A stretch of 64,000 nt of DNA from the NCBI RefSeq assembly GCF_000403435.2, contig NZ_KE159703.1, positions 1,207,495 to 1,271,494 of the forward strand, read 5' to 3'. The translations under genes and the position numbers were made by a program. Source of the stretch: Oscillibacter sp. 1-3. GTDB taxonomy: Bacteria; Bacillota; Clostridia; Oscillospirales; Oscillospiraceae. Below, in pieces: positions 52,063 through 61,542 of the stretch (positions are counted from its first letter, which is position 1; each line of letters begins with the position of its first letter). The notes under the pieces were generated by a model. It was not told the origin of the DNA and did no database searches. It was given only the letters and a program-made list of their open reading frames with translations.

Positions 52063-53610
52063 TTATTTCGCGTACTCCACGACCTTGGTCTCCCGCAGGA
52101 CGTGGACCTTGATCTGACCGGGGTACTCCATCTCCTCCTCGATCTTCTTGGCCAGATCCCGGGCCAGAATGACCATCTGGTCCTCGCTGACCTGCTCGGG
52201 CTTCACCATGACCCGGACCTCGCGGCCCGCCTGGATGGCAAAGGCCTTGTCCACGCCGGGATAGGTGCCGGTGATGGTCTCCAGCTGCTCCAGACGCTTG
52301 ATGTAGTTCTCCAGATTCTCCCGCCGGGCGCCGGGCCGGGCGGCGGAAATGGCGTCCGCGGCCTGCACCAGGCAGGCCACAATGGTCCTGGCCTCCACGT
52401 CGTTGTGGTGGGCCTCAATGGCGTGGATGATGTCGTCCCGCTCCTTGTAGCGCCGGGCGAACTCCACGCCCAGGGCCACGTGGGTGCCCTCCATCTCGTG
52501 GTCCACGGACTTGCCCAGGTCGTGGAGCAGTCCCGCCCGCTTGGCGGCCTGGACGTCGGCCCCTACGTCGGCGGCCATCATGCCCGCGATGTGGGAGACC
52601 TCGATGGAGTGGCGCAGGACGTTTTGTCCGTAGCTGGTGCGGTAGTGGAGACGGCCCAGCATCTTCACCAGCTCCGGGTGGAGATTGCGGATGCCGCACT
52701 CGAACACGGCCCGCTCGCCCTCGCTCTTGATGACGGCGTCCACCTCCCGCCGGGCCTTCTCCACCATCTCCTCGATGTGGGTGGGGTGGATACGGCCGTC
52801 GGCGATCAGCTTCTCCAGGGCCAGGCGGGCGATCTCCCGCCGCACCGGCTCGAAACAGCTGACGGTGATGGCCTCCGGCGTGTCGTCGATAATCAGATCC
52901 ACGCCGGTCAGCGTCTCGATGGTGCGGATGTTGCGGCCCTCGCGGCCGATGATGCGGCCCTTCATCTCGTCATTGGGCAGGGGAACCACACTGACGGTCA
53001 TTTCGGACACCTGGTCCGCGGCGCAGCGCTGAATGGCCTGAGCCACCACCTCGCGAGCCCGGGTCTCGCACTCCTCCTTCATCCGGGACTCCACCTCTTT
53101 GATCTTGACGGCGGTCTCATGGATGACCTCGGATTCCACCTGGTCAATGAGATACTGCTTGGCCTCGTCGGCGGTGAAGCCGGAGATGCGCTCCAGCATC
53201 TCGGTCTGGCTGCGCTTGATGGTCCTGATCTCCTCGTTCTCCCGGTCGGCGGCCGCGTGTTTCTGGGCCAGGGATTCCTCTTTCCTCTCGATGGCCTCGG
53301 TCTTGCGGTCCAGGTTCTCTTCTTTTTGCTGCAGGCGGTTTTCCTGCCGCTGCAGATCGGCTCTGCGGGCTTTTTCTTCCCTCTCGTATTCGCTGCGGCT
53401 CTTTAAGATCTCTTCCTTCGCTTCCACCAGCGCCTCGCGTTTTTTCGCCTCGGCGCTCTTGATGGCCTCGTTGATAATGCGCGTACCCTCTTCTTCCGCG
53501 CTTGAGATCTCCTTCTCGGAGACTTGTTTCCGATAGCGAATACCGAGGGGGAACCACACCACGCCGCCGACCACCAGCCCGATCAGGGCTCCGATCACAT
53601 ATGGCACCAT
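52063..53610 (-). CDS. rny: Ribonuclease Y
   Basis: The 515-residue protein has an N-terminal membrane helix (about 4-22), a long coiled coil (about 30-190), a KH RNA-binding domain ([23 protein letters not shown]) and an HD phosphohydrolase domain ([14 protein letters not shown]). RNase Y starts bulk mRNA decay in Firmicutes from the membrane. The length and order of domains are standard. It has its own promoter and terminator. Confidence 0.96.
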   Translation of the reverse strand: MVPYVIGALIGLVVGGVVWFPLGIRYRKQVSEKEISSAEEEGTRIINEAIKSAEAKKREALVEAKEEILKSRSEYEREEKARRADLQRQENRLQQKEENLDRKTEAIERKEESLAQKHAAADRENEEIRTIKRSQTEMLERISGFTADEAKQYLIDQVESEVIHETAVKIKEVESRMKEECETRAREVVAQAIQRCAADQVSEMTVSVVPLPNDEMKGRIIGREGRNIRTIETLTGVDLIIDDTPEAITVSCFEPVRREIARLALEKLIADGRIHPTHIEEMVEKARREVDAVIKSEGERAVFECGIRNLHPELVKMLGRLHYRTSYGQNVLRHSIEVSHIAGMMAADVGADVQAAKRAGLLHDLGKSVDHEMEGTHVALGVEFARRYKERDDIIHAIEAHHNDVEARTIVACLVQAADAISAARPGARRENLENYIKRLEQLETITGTYPGVDKAFAIQAGREVRVMVKPEQVSEDQMVILARDLAKKIEEEMEYPGQIKVHVLRETKVVEYAK

Positions 53611-53708
53611 GACTGTCTGCTTCCTCCTAAAAAATCGGTATCGGTTTTCCGTAATCGAATAAACGACCGGAGAGCACCCCTATCGCCCCCCGATAATTAT
53701 CCGTTATC

Positions 53709-53737
53709 AGTTTAATCGCTTCTTTGGCAACTGTCAA
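53709..53737 (-). promoter_or_regulatory. Promoter of rny
   Basis: On the minus strand TTGACA and TAAACT are separated by 17 bp, giving a leader of about 90 nt. The 318-bp gap here contains only this promoter and the leuS terminator. Confidence 0.7.
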
Positions 53738-53820
53738 GGGAAATATACAAAATCTTTGGCAAAGAATGGTGCTTTTTCACAAAATCGGGTCGAACGGCGC
53801 CCCGCCCGGGCACACAAAGC

Positions 53821-53847
53821 CGGGCCCCGTCCATCGGACGGGGCCCG
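53821..53847 (-). terminator. Terminator of the leuS operon
   Basis: CGGGCCCCGTCC and GGACGGGGCCCG form a perfect 12-bp stem with a 3-nt loop about 80 bp after the leuS stop; the tail is only weakly T-rich. Confidence 0.75.
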
Positions 53848-53928
53848 GTTCCAAATATTTTCAATCAGACGCCGGCAAAAAACCGGTCAGTCCCTGCCGC
53901 CGATCAAGACGCTGCCCGGCACCCTGCC

Positions 53929-56352
53929 TCACTGGGGCTTCACGATCAGGTTCACCAGGCGGTTCTTCACCAGGATGGTCTTGACGATTTTCATACCCTC
54001 GGTGGCCTTTTGGACCTTCTCCACCTGCATGGCGGCGTCCACCACGGCCTTTTCATCGCTGTCCACCGGCACGGTGATGGTGCCTTTCAGCTTGCCGCCC
54101 ACCTGTACCGCCATGTCCACGGCGGAGGCCACGGTCTTGCTCTCGTCGTACACCGGCCACTCCGCCTGGCAGCACATCTTCCCGGTCTTTGCGGCAAAGC
54201 CCAGCGTCTCCCACAGCTCCTCGGTGATGTGGGGGGCGAAGGGGTTCAGCAGAAGGAGCAGCGTCTTCATGTCGCCCCTGGTCACGCCGTTGGCCGTCAG
54301 CTCGTTGACGGCGGTCATCATGGCGGCGATGGCGGTGTTCATCTTGAGACTGTCCACGTCGTCGGTGACCTTCTTGATGGTCTTGTGGAGAATGGCCTCG
54401 TTGGCGGGGGTCACGTCATAGCTGTCTGCGGCAGCTTCCGCCAGGTTCCACACCCGGTCCAAAAACCGCTTGGAGCCCTTCACCGCCTCGGTGGACCAGA
54501 TGGCCGCCTGCTCGAAGTCGCCCACGAACATGATATACAGGCGCATGGTGTCCGCGCCGTACTGAGCCACGATGTCGTTGGGGTTCACCACGTTGCCCCG
54601 GGACTTGCTCATCTTCTCGCCGCCCTCGCCCAGGATCATGCCGTGGCTGGTGCGCTTGCCGTAGGGCTCCTTGGTGGGCACCACCCCGATGTCATAGAGG
54701 AACTTGTGCCAGAAGCGGGAGTACAGCAGGTGGAGCGTGGTGTGCTCCATGCCGCCGTTGTACCAGTCCACGGGAGACCAGTAGTCCAGGGCCTCCTTGG
54801 AGGCCAGGGCCTTGTCGTTGTGGGGGTCCATATACCGCAGGAAATACCAGCTGGAGCCTGCCCACTGGGGCATGGTGTCCGTCTCCCGCTGGGCCTGTCC
54901 GCCGCACTGGGGGCAGGTGGTGTTCACCCAGTCCGTCATCTTGGCAAGGGGGGACTCGCCGGTGTCGGTGACCTCGTAGCTCTCCACCTCGGGGAGCAGC
55001 AGGGGCAGCTGGTCCTCCGGCAGGGGCACCCAGCCGCACGTGGGGCAGTTCACCAGGGGAATGGGCTCGCCCCAGTACCGTTGGCGGCTGAACACCCAGT
55101 CCCGGAGTTTGAAGTTGGTCTTCTTCACGCCGAAGCCGTGCTCCACGGCGTAGTCCTTCATGGCGGGGATGGCCTCCTTGACCGTCATGCCGTTGAGGAA
55201 GCCGGAGTTAATCATGATGCCGTCGTCCTTGGTGGTGTAGGCGCTCTTGGTGATGTCGCCGCCCTCCACCACGGGGATGATGGGCAGGCCGAACTTGGTG
55301 GCAAAGTCCCAGTCCCGCTGGTCGTGGCCCGGCACGCCCATGACAATACCGGTGCCGTAGCCCATGAGCACATAGTCGGAGACGAACATGGGGACGGTCT
55401 CGCCGTTGGCGGGATTGGTGACCAGGACGCCCTCCAGCCGGACGCCGGTCTTATCCTTGTTCAGCTCACCCCGCTCGAAGTCGGATTTCCGGGCGGCCTC
55501 CGCCTGGTAGGCGGCCACGGCGTCCCAGTTGGGAATGCGGTCCTTCCATTTCTCCAGCAGGGGGTGCTCTGGGGAGATGACCACGTAGGAGAGGCCGAAG
55601 AGGGTATCCGCCCGGGTGGTGTAGACGCTGACGGTATCCTCCATATTGGTCTCAAAGGTCAGCTCGCAGCCCTCGGACCGGCCGATCCAGTTGCGCTGCT
55701 GGATCTTCACGCGGTTGATAAAGTCTACGTCCTCCAAATCGTCGATCAGGCGGTCGGCGTACTTGGTGATGGCCAGCATCCACTGGGATTTCTCCTTGCG
55801 GATGACCTCGCCGCCGCAGCGCTCGCATACGCCTTCCACCACTTCCTCGTTGGCCAGCACGATCTTGCAGCTGGTGCACCAGTTCACAGGCATGGAGGCC
55901 TTGTAGGCAAGGCCCTTTTTGAACATCTGCAGGAAGATCCACTGGGTCCACTTGTAGTAGTCGGGGTCGGTGGTGTTCACCTCCCGGTCCCAGTCGAAGG
56001 AGTAGCCCAGCATGTGCAGCTGCCTGCGGAAGTTCTCCACATTGTCGTGGGTGACCTTGGCGGGGTGGATCTTGTGCTGGACGGCGTAGTTCTCCGTGGG
56101 CAGGCCGAAGGCGTCGTAGCCGATGGGGAAGAGGACGTTATAGCCCTGCATCCGCTTCTTGCGGCAGATGATGTCCATGGCGGTAAAGGGCCGGGCGTGG
56201 CCCACGTGGAGCCCCTGGCCGGAGGGGTAGGGGAACTCGATGAGGCCGAAGAACTTCTCCCTCGTTTTGTCGCCGGTGACGGCGGTGAAGGGCTTCTCCT
56301 CCAGCCACTTCTGCTGCCATTTTTTCTCAATGGCGGTAAAATCGTACTTCAT
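53929..56352 (-). CDS. leuS: Leucyl-tRNA synthetase
   Basis: The 807-residue class I synthetase has [21 protein letters not shown] (HIGH motif), the CP1 editing domain (about 220-420, with [13 protein letters not shown]), the zinc-like CPTCGW and CPQCGG pairs, [13 protein letters not shown] (KMSKS) and the C-terminal anticodon-binding domain. It charges tRNA-Leu. It is the last gene of an operon that begins with a T-box leader, so it is probably induced when tRNA-Leu is uncharged. Confidence 0.97.
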   Translation of the reverse strand: MKYDFTAIEKKWQQKWLEEKPFTAVTGDKTREKFFGLIEFPYPSGQGLHVGHARPFTAMDIICRKKRMQGYNVLFPIGYDAFGLPTENYAVQHKIHPAKVTHDNVENFRRQLHMLGYSFDWDREVNTTDPDYYKWTQWIFLQMFKKGLAYKASMPVNWCTSCKIVLANEEVVEGVCERCGGEVIRKEKSQWMLAITKYADRLIDDLEDVDFINRVKIQQRNWIGRSEGCELTFETNMEDTVSVYTTRADTLFGLSYVVISPEHPLLEKWKDRIPNWDAVAAYQAEAARKSDFERGELNKDKTGVRLEGVLVTNPANGETVPMFVSDYVLMGYGTGIVMGVPGHDQRDWDFATKFGLPIIPVVEGGDITKSAYTTKDDGIMINSGFLNGMTVKEAIPAMKDYAVEHGFGVKKTNFKLRDWVFSRQRYWGEPIPLVNCPTCGWVPLPEDQLPLLLPEVESYEVTDTGESPLAKMTDWVNTTCPQCGGQAQRETDTMPQWAGSSWYFLRYMDPHNDKALASKEALDYWSPVDWYNGGMEHTTLHLLYSRFWHKFLYDIGVVPTKEPYGKRTSHGMILGEGGEKMSKSRGNVVNPNDIVAQYGADTMRLYIMFVGDFEQAAIWSTEAVKGSKRFLDRVWNLAEAAADSYDVTPANEAILHKTIKKVTDDVDSLKMNTAIAAMMTAVNELTANGVTRGDMKTLLLLLNPFAPHITEELWETLGFAAKTGKMCCQAEWPVYDESKTVASAVDMAVQVGGKLKGTITVPVDSDEKAVVDAAMQVEKVQKATEGMKIVKTILVKNRLVNLIVKPQ

Positions 56353-56389
56353 GTGCGCTCTCCTTCTATCAATATAAATACAGAATTTC

Positions 56390-56722
56390 TCATTCCTTGA
56401 TAAACGCTCTGTCGGACGCAGGAATCCCCTCCCGGTCCGTTACATACCGCTCCGCCCGCATCCGCAGACCATACTTCTCCCGGAGCTTTGCAATGGTTTC
56501 CATCATAGGGGAGGCATGGTGCCGGTCCAGGGCCGCCTGATCCGTCCAGACATCCATCAGGAGTACGGTCTCCGGATCGTCCGCCGGAAAGAAATAGGCG
56601 TAGCGCTGGTTTCCCGCTTCGGCGCGGACGCGGTCCGCCGTGCCGCTCTCCTCCATCTCCCTGGCAAAGGCCCGGGCGGCTCCACCGGTTCCGGTGTAGT
56701 ACAGGTTTACCATGATACTCAT
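56390..56722 (-). CDS. Antibiotic biosynthesis monooxygenase (ABM/YgiN-type) domain protein
   Basis: The 110-residue protein has the ferredoxin-like ABM fold pattern: [57 protein letters not shown]. Members are quinol monooxygenases or heme-degrading enzymes, or have unknown roles. It lies 30 bp after the DUF2500 gene and 37 bp before leuS, inside the T-box operon. Confidence 0.82.
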   Translation of the reverse strand: MSIMVNLYYTGTGGAARAFAREMEESGTADRVRAEAGNQRYAYFFPADDPETVLLMDVWTDQAALDRHHASPMMETIAKLREKYGLRMRAERYVTDREGIPASDRAFIKE

Positions 56723-56752
56723 ATTGCCGTCCTCCTTCCCGCTCAGCAGAGA

Positions 56753-57145
56753 TCAGGACCGCTCAAAGGACAGGTATCTCGTTCCCTGGAACGTCAGGTC
56801 TCCCCGGTCCCCCTCCGCCAGCATCCCGTACTCGGGACCACTGACGGAAAATTCCATCCGGTCCCCGCTGTCCACCTGGAAGGTGGCGTAGTAGCGGGTG
56901 GAGGTGTGGGTGTGTCTCATTCCGGTACCGGAATTATGGCGGCGGCAGGAGACATCGGTCCGCTTGGTCACCACCTGGGCGGGAACGGTCAGCCGGGGGG
57001 AGTGGTTGTTCTTGTTCCAGGTCCCGATTCCCTGGACTGCCGCGACGACGATGATGCCAAGAACCAGTACAAACACAATGCTGATGAAAACCGGAACAAT
57101 GGTAAACATGGCGTCAAAACCGCCCATTCCATATCCATAACTCAT
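56753..57145 (-). CDS. DUF2500 domain membrane protein
   Basis: The 130-residue protein has one membrane helix (AMFTIVPVFISIVFVLVLGIIVVAAV) and a C-terminal domain with VPAQVVTKRTDVSC, TRYYATFQVDSGDRMEFSVSGPEYGML and GDLTFQGTRYLSFER, matching DUF2500. Its function is unknown. It is the first gene after the T-box terminator. Start at 57145 with GGAGGAGG upstream. Confidence 0.83.
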   Translation of the reverse strand: MSYGYGMGGFDAMFTIVPVFISIVFVLVLGIIVVAAVQGIGTWNKNNHSPRLTVPAQVVTKRTDVSCRRHNSGTGMRHTHTSTRYYATFQVDSGDRMEFSVSGPEYGMLAEGDRGDLTFQGTRYLSFERS

Positions 57146-57165
57146 GATTCTGCGCCTCCTCCGCA

Positions 57166-57411
57166 CAAAAAATGCCCCCAGCCCAAAGGCCAGGGGCGTG
57201 GAATCACGCGGTACCACCCTGTTCAGCCCCCGCGGGGGGGCCCTCGCGGCCTGTAACGGGGCCAAACCGTCCCGCCCTACTGCGCGTTCAGGCGGGAGAC
57301 TCCGGGAGCAGTCATCCGCGGGTCTCCCCCACCGGCTCGCAGCGTCCGCCGGCTCTCTGGAGGCGGGAGGTCCCGTCTTTCTTCCCTTCAAAGTCTCTTG
57401 GATTATATACC
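57166..57411 (-). ncRNA. T-box leader (tRNA-sensing riboswitch) of the DUF2500-ABM-leuS operon
   Basis: The minus strand contains the conserved T-box sequence AACAGGGTGGTACCGCG (57223-57207), a Stem I-like AGAGAGCCGG..GCTGCGAGCCGGT region and, at the end, an intrinsic terminator (GCCCCTGGCC / GGCTGGGGGC, 57174-57196) with TTTTTT. Leader length is about 245 nt. The specifier codon could not be fixed: a CTC at 57298-57296 and a CTG at 57311-57309, both Leu, lie on the 3' side of Stem I. Leu fits the downstream leuS. Uncharged tRNA would stabilise the antiterminator and switch the operon on. Confidence 0.9.
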
Positions 57412-57417
57412 AGCGCT

Positions 57418-57446
57418 ATTTTACGGGGAGTTTCCCGTTTTGTCAA
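57418..57446 (-). promoter_or_regulatory. Promoter of the T-box operon
   Basis: On the minus strand TTGACA and TAAAAT are separated by 17 bp, with the transcript starting close to 57411. Confidence 0.82.
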
Positions 57447-57593
57447 GAGGCGGCTGCAAATCCGGTGTCCAACCGCGCATTTTATCATCCGCGATTTTGG
57501 TTTTGCAGCTGCGGCTGTGTAGAGACGGGAGCCTGTCCCCGCCCGTTTTCCCGAAGACGCCAGGGTTCCGGCAGGCGGCCGGCAGTTTTCTTC

Positions 57594-57622
57594 TTGACAA
57601 ACTTCGACAGAGCATTTAGTAT
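57594..57622 (+). promoter_or_regulatory. Promoter of the XRE-cupin gene
   Basis: TTGACA and TAGTAT are spaced by 17 bp about 55 bp upstream of the start codon. Confidence 0.65.
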
Positions 57623-57675
57623 AAGAGAACAATCACTCATTATATTGGAAATCCTACGGAGAGGACGGCGTTCCC

Positions 57676-58230
57676 ATGGAGCTGAACCGCGCTGTGGCGG
57701 AGAATATCAAGCGCATCCGAAAGAGCAAGAAGCTGAGCCTGGAGAGGACGGCGGCGCTGTCCGGGGTGTCCCGCAGTATGCTCAGCCAGATCGAGCGGGG
57801 AGAGGCCAACCCCTCCGTGGCCATTCTGGGTAAGCTGGCGGAGGCGCTGAAGGTCCCGGCGGAGATTCTGCTGGAAAATGACGATTTCATCTCCCTGCTG
57901 CTGAGCCGGGAGCCGGACAACATCCCCAAGCGGCTGGACGGGGGCAAGGTGCTGCTGCGGCCCTCCATGCCCTACGACGGCGTCACCCGGCAGGAGAGCT
58001 TTTTTCTGGACCTGTACATCAGCGCCCATTACCGGCCGGAGCTGTCGGTGCCCGGCTGCGTGTGCCACGCCACGGTGATGTCCGGCACGGTGAGCCTGAC
58101 GGCGGAGGACCAGGAGTTCCAGCTGATGGAGCGGGACGCCCTGCGCTTTGCCGCCGACCGGCCCTACGAGTTCGTGAACATGACCAACAGCACCGCCCGG
58201 CTGCTGCTGGCCTACCAATATCTGAAATAG
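57676..58230 (+). CDS. XRE-cupin transcriptional regulator
   Basis: The 184-residue protein has a Cro/C1-type domain (IKRIRKSKKLSLERTAALSGVSRSMLSQIERGEANPSVAILGKLAEALKV) and a C-terminal cupin barrel (about 110-180), the arrangement of SutR/PuuR-like regulators that sense small metabolites. It precedes a tiny membrane-peptide gene by 10 bp. Targets are not evident; bioY is convergent and may be unrelated. Confidence 0.92.
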   Translation: MELNRAVAENIKRIRKSKKLSLERTAALSGVSRSMLSQIERGEANPSVAILGKLAEALKVPAEILLENDDFISLLLSREPDNIPKRLDGGKVLLRPSMPYDGVTRQESFFLDLYISAHYRPELSVPGCVCHATVMSGTVSLTAEDQEFQLMERDALRFAADRPYEFVNMTNSTARLLLAYQYLK

Positions 58231-58240
58231 GAGGCGCGTT

Positions 58241-58369
58241 ATGGCGGAGCGAAACGGAAGGGACAACCACTTTGCCGGAGGGCTGGGGCTTCTGGCGGCA
58301 GCTGTATACCTATGCGTAAAGGGACTGAAAAGGGTGGAGGAGCGTTTGCAGAAGCGGGAGAAAAGGTGA
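58241..58369 (+). CDS. 42-residue protein with one membrane helix
   Basis: An ATG with AGGAGGCG 6 nt upstream starts a 42-codon frame 10 bp after the XRE-cupin gene. The product has a polar start (AERNGRDNHF), one hydrophobic segment (GGLGLLAAAVYLCV, about 13-26) and a strongly basic end (KRVEERLQKREKR). No known family. The close coupling and good ribosome site support expression. Confidence 0.6.
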   Translation: MAERNGRDNHFAGGLGLLAAAVYLCVKGLKRVEERLQKREKR

Positions 58370-58450
58370 GAAGCCGTATTCACAGGCGGGGAATGCCGGA
58401 CGGGCAAAGGCCCCGGCCAGACGGCATCCAATCCCTATGAATACAGCGGA

Positions 58451-58479
58451 CAGGGCGCCCGGTCAAACCGGGCGCCCTG
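58451..58479. terminator. Terminator hairpin between the small peptide gene and bioY
   Basis: CAGGGCGCCCGGT and ACCGGGCGCCCTG form a perfect 13-bp stem between convergent genes; the plus strand continues CTTTGTT. Confidence 0.8.
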
Positions 58480-58484
58480 CTTTG

Positions 58485-59051
58485 TTATTTGAGGTACTTT
58501 CCCACTCGGCGGGCCAGCAGCACCGCCAGGGCCATCTTCAAGAGGTCCGGCACGATGAAGGGGACCACACAGGCCGCCAGGGCCGCCGTCAGACTCATGG
58601 GACCCTTGGTGCTGGTGTACAGCGCCAGGAACCATGCGGTGCCGAAGGCGTAGCAGACCAAAAGCCCCAGCAGGCATCCGCAGACCATCACGGGCAGCTT
58701 GTTCCCCAGCTTTGCCGTCACCAGCCAGTACACCAGGGCGGAGCCGATGAATCCGATGATGTAGCCGCCGGTGGTGCCCAGCAGCACGCCGGGGCCTCCC
58801 TGGAAGCCGGAGAACACCGGCAGGCCCACCAGGCCCATCAGCAGATACACCACCACGGCCCACAGCCCCCGCCGCCCCCCCAGGATGGTGAGGGCCGCGA
58901 ACATGGCGAAGGTCTGGAGGGTGAATGGCACGGAGATGGGGGTCTTGGGCGTTGAGATCCAGGCGCACACGGCTATCAGCACGGCGAACAGGGCGACGTA
59001 GGCCAGGTCCAGCGTCCGGAACCGGGGCGCGGCAGCGTCTTTGGAAACCAT
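58485..59051 (-). CDS. bioY: Biotin transporter BioY (ECF-type S component)
   Basis: The 188-residue protein has six hydrophobic helices and the BioY motifs ISVPFTLQTFAMFAALTILGGRRGL, GLVGLPVFSGFQGGPGVLLGTTGGYIIGF and FIVPDLLKMALAVLLARRV. It is the biotin-binding membrane subunit. The energy-coupling (EcfAAT) genes are not in this window. A BirA-type operator sits on its promoter. Start at 59051 with AGGAGGTA upstream. Confidence 0.95.
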   Translation of the reverse strand: MVSKDAAAPRFRTLDLAYVALFAVLIAVCAWISTPKTPISVPFTLQTFAMFAALTILGGRRGLWAVVVYLLMGLVGLPVFSGFQGGPGVLLGTTGGYIIGFIGSALVYWLVTAKLGNKLPVMVCGCLLGLLVCYAFGTAWFLALYTSTKGPMSLTAALAACVVPFIVPDLLKMALAVLLARRVGKYLK

Positions 59052-59081
59052 AGGAAATACCTCCTTTTTTGTCTTGGCAAC

Positions 59082-59110
59082 AGCATACCGTATTCCATTG
59101 CAATTGTCAA
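59082..59110 (-). promoter_or_regulatory. Promoter of bioY
   Basis: On the minus strand TTGACA (59110-59105) and TATGCT (59087-59082) have a 17-bp spacer. The -35 hexamer lies within the BirA operator. Confidence 0.75.
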
Positions 59111-59135
59111 CCATAAAATTAAAATAGGTTTACAA
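59104..59135. promoter_or_regulatory. BirA operator upstream of bioY
   Basis: TTGTCAACC-N14-GGTTTACAA is a near-perfect inverted repeat matching the BirA consensus TTGTWAACC..GGTTWACAA. It overlaps the -35 element, so biotin-loaded BirA would block transcription when biotin is plentiful. Confidence 0.88.
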
Positions 59136-59140
59136 TCGCG

Positions 59141-59179
59141 AAAAGACGGAGGGAGGACCATGCCCTCCCTCCGTCTTTT
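59141..59179. terminator. Terminator of the uracil-DNA glycosylase gene
   Basis: The 16-bp arms AAAAGACGGAGGGAGG (59141-59156) and its inverse (59164-59179) pair perfectly, with T-rich ends on both strands. The stem reaches the gene's stop codon. Confidence 0.9.
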
Positions 59180-59751
59180 CAAATATCCGTATGGGCGCAC
59201 AGCTCCCGGACCTTGGCCTGGATGGCCTTCAGATCCTCAAAGGTCTCCGGCCGCTTCCGGGGGTCCCGCAGCAGAGCGGCGGGATGGTAGACGGCGGTCA
59301 TCTGCACGCCGTCCCGCTCAAACCACTGGCCGTGCTCCTTTGTGATCTTGAAATCGTCCTTGATGATGACCTTGGCGGCGATTCGCCCCAGGCACACCAG
59401 GATCTTAGGCTGCAGCAAGGCCATCTGCCGCCGGAGGAAGCCGATGCAGGCGTCCTCCTCCACGTTCAGGGGGTCCCGGTTCTGGGGCGGGCGGCACTTG
59501 ACCACGTTGGCGATGTAGACCTTGGTGCGGTCCAGGCCGATCATCTCCAGCATATCGTCCAGCAGCTGGCCGCCCCGGCCCACAAAGGGAAGTCCCTGCT
59601 CGTCCTCGTGCTGTCCGGGGCCCTCGCCCACGAACAAAATCTCCGCGTCCATGGCGCCGTCGCCAAAGACCACGTTGGTGCGGGTCTCCGCCAGGGCGCA
59701 GCCCCGGCACTGGAGACACTCCTGTCTCAAAGATTCCCAAGTATCCGGCAT
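59179..59751 (-). CDS. Family 4 uracil-DNA glycosylase (Fe-S)
   Basis: The 190-residue protein has the N-terminal Cys motif CLQCRGCALAETR (Cys12, Cys15, Cys18), ILFVGEGPGQHEDEQGLPFVGRGGQLLDDML (active-site GExPG loop), VVKCRPPQNRDP with a further Cys ligand and VYHPAALLR. Family 4 enzymes remove uracil from DNA and carry a 4Fe-4S cluster. Start at 59751 gives a normal N terminus. Confidence 0.94.
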   Translation of the reverse strand: MPDTWESLRQECLQCRGCALAETRTNVVFGDGAMDAEILFVGEGPGQHEDEQGLPFVGRGGQLLDDMLEMIGLDRTKVYIANVVKCRPPQNRDPLNVEEDACIGFLRRQMALLQPKILVCLGRIAAKVIIKDDFKITKEHGQWFERDGVQMTAVYHPAALLRDPRKRPETFEDLKAIQAKVRELCAHTDI

Positions 59752-59857
59752 ATGGATGACCTCTTTCTCTTTTGATGATACCACGCAAAATCTGCCAGCG
59801 GGAAACCGGGATATTCCGCTAACCCGGGGGAAACAATGGATGCTGGAGGTTGGATTT

Positions 59858-60385
59858 ATGACAGACTTACTCTGGTTTTTTTGGATGTACAGCTTCGGGG
59901 GGTATCTGGTGGAACGGGCCTTCGCGGCGGCCACCCGGGCACAGCGCCGGGAGCGGAAGTGCTTTTTGCTGCTGCCGCTGTGCCCGGTGTACGGCCTGGG
60001 GATGCTGGCGGTGCTGGCCCTGCCGGAGTCCTGGCGGCAGGGACCCTGGCTCATCGCCGCCGGCGCGGTGACGGCCACGGCGGTGGAGTACGCCGTCCAC
60101 TGGGCCTACGAGACCTTTCTGGGCGTGGAGTTCTGGGACTACTCCCGTATGCCCGGCAACCTGGGGGGACGGGTCTGCCTGCCCTTCACCCTGGCCTGGG
60201 GCGTGCTGACGGCGCTGACCGTCTGGTACGTCCACCCGCTGGCGGCCGCCCTGGCGGCGTCTATTCCCGCCTGGGGCACCTTTGGGTTTTTGCTGCTGTT
60301 CTCCGTGGACGCGGTGTGCTCCGCCCGGTTTTTGTGGGTGACCCACGACGTGGAGGAGCTGCGGGTCACCGGGTGGAGCATTTAG
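59858..60385 (+). CDS. Membrane protein of the ABC_trans_CmpB (DUF1113) family
   Basis: The 175-residue protein has five hydrophobic helices and the family pattern FFWMYSFGGYLVERAF, RERKCFLLLPLCPVYGLGMLAVL and VEYAVHWAYETFLGVEFWDYSRMPGNLGGRVCLPFTLAWG. The family is annotated as a putative ABC transporter permease, but its function has not been shown. GGAGGTTGG precedes the ATG. Its stop codon overlaps that of the convergent hydrolase gene. Confidence 0.87.
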   Translation: MTDLLWFFWMYSFGGYLVERAFAAATRAQRRERKCFLLLPLCPVYGLGMLAVLALPESWRQGPWLIAAGAVTATAVEYAVHWAYETFLGVEFWDYSRMPGNLGGRVCLPFTLAWGVLTALTVWYVHPLAAALAASIPAWGTFGFLLLFSVDAVCSARFLWVTHDVEELRVTGWSI

Positions 60386-61320
60386 AGGAGCAGGCCCGCC
60401 TTCTCCGCCAGCCACAGGTACAGATCCCGGAAGATGTCCTCCCGGCAGGCCTCGTTGAGGATCTCATGGCGCAGCTCCGGGTAGAGCTGTATGGACACGT
60501 CCCGGACTCCGGCCTTCAAGAAGCTGCGGTACGCCCGCCGGACGCCCCTGCCGCAGTCTCCCACCGGGTCCATGGCTCCGGAGATGAAGAGGACGGGAGT
60601 GTTGGCGTTCATCTTTTTCAGGTTCTCGGGCTTTGCGATGAAGCGCAGGCCCCGCAGCAGCTCCCGGAAGAGGCCCACGGAGGCGTTGCCGCCGCAGAGG
60701 GGATCGGCAATGTAGCGGTCCACGTTCTCCGGGTCCAGGGACAGCCAGTCAAAGCCGGTGCGGTTGGGGGCGAAGCGCTTGTTGTAGGCCCCGAAGGCCA
60801 GCTTGTCCACCATGGGGGAGGTTCGGTCCTCCCCCACCCGGCGGCGCTCCAGGGCGGCCACGGCCCTGCCCCCGGCCACCAGGGCGGCGGGCATCTGCCC
60901 GGTACCCATAAGAATGGCCCCGTCCACGGTGCCGGGGTAGCGGATCAGATACGTCCGGGCCAGAAAGGAGCCCATGGAGTGCCCCAGCAGGAAGAGGGGG
61001 ATGTCCAGAAACTGCTTTTTCAGCAGGTTATAGCGGGCATAGATGTCGTCCACCACCCACGTCCAGCTGCCTTTGGGACCGAAGTACAGCCGCGCCCCGC
61101 CGGGGGCCACGGAACCGCCGTGGCCCAGGTGGTCGTGGCCCGCCACCGCGAAGCCGCGGGCAGTGAGATACTCCGCAAAGGGCTCATACCGAAGGATATA
61201 CTCCGCCACACCGTGGGAGATCTGCAAAACCGCTCTGGGACGGTTCTCCGGCAGCCACTCCACCGCGTGGATGGCGGTCTTCCCGTCGGCGGAGGAAAAT
61301 GTAAATTCATTGCGCACCAT
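60382..61320 (-). CDS. Alpha/beta hydrolase (monoacylglycerol lipase / lysophospholipase-like)
   Basis: The 312-residue protein has the nucleophile elbow LLGHSMGS, the acid in FISGAMDPVGDCG and the His in ELRHEILNE, plus the lid-type insertion of YtpA/monoglyceride-lipase relatives (HDHLGHGGSVAP). It probably cleaves lipid esters. Start at 61320 follows AGGAGGTCCGATCCC; an ATG 21 bp upstream is not well placed. Confidence 0.9.
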   Translation of the reverse strand: MVRNEFTFSSADGKTAIHAVEWLPENRPRAVLQISHGVAEYILRYEPFAEYLTARGFAVAGHDHLGHGGSVAPGGARLYFGPKGSWTWVVDDIYARYNLLKKQFLDIPLFLLGHSMGSFLARTYLIRYPGTVDGAILMGTGQMPAALVAGGRAVAALERRRVGEDRTSPMVDKLAFGAYNKRFAPNRTGFDWLSLDPENVDRYIADPLCGGNASVGLFRELLRGLRFIAKPENLKKMNANTPVLFISGAMDPVGDCGRGVRRAYRSFLKAGVRDVSIQLYPELRHEILNEACREDIFRDLYLWLAEKAGLLL

Positions 61321-61459
61321 GGGATCGGACCTCCTGTACATCAGATTTCTCCCTAAAGCATACCATAGTCTCCCGAAAAACACCAGCCCCGTTTTGCCGT
61401 TTTCCGGAGCTGCGCTTGTAAACAGGGTGAAAACGAACTGTAAATAAACTGAAATTCTG

Positions 61460-61488
61460 TTGCTTTTGACGAAGGGAAGGAGTATACT
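61460..61488 (+). promoter_or_regulatory. Promoter of the zinc-ribbon gene
   Basis: TTGCTT and TATACT are separated by 17 bp, about 55 bp before the start codon. Confidence 0.6.
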
Positions 61489-61542
61489 GGGACCATCAAA
61501 GGGAAGCGCACAGCTTTATCATACTGAAAGGGGTTTCAAAAT

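Noticed and set aside
54010..56400. A 796-codon plus-strand frame opposite leuS
   Set aside because: Antisense to a complete leucyl-tRNA synthetase; sequence is low in Phe/Lys/Ile and shows only reverse-complement bias.
57172..57522. Plus-strand frames across the T-box region
   Set aside because: The T-box sequence, terminator and promoter on the other strand explain this DNA; no ribosome site on the plus strand.
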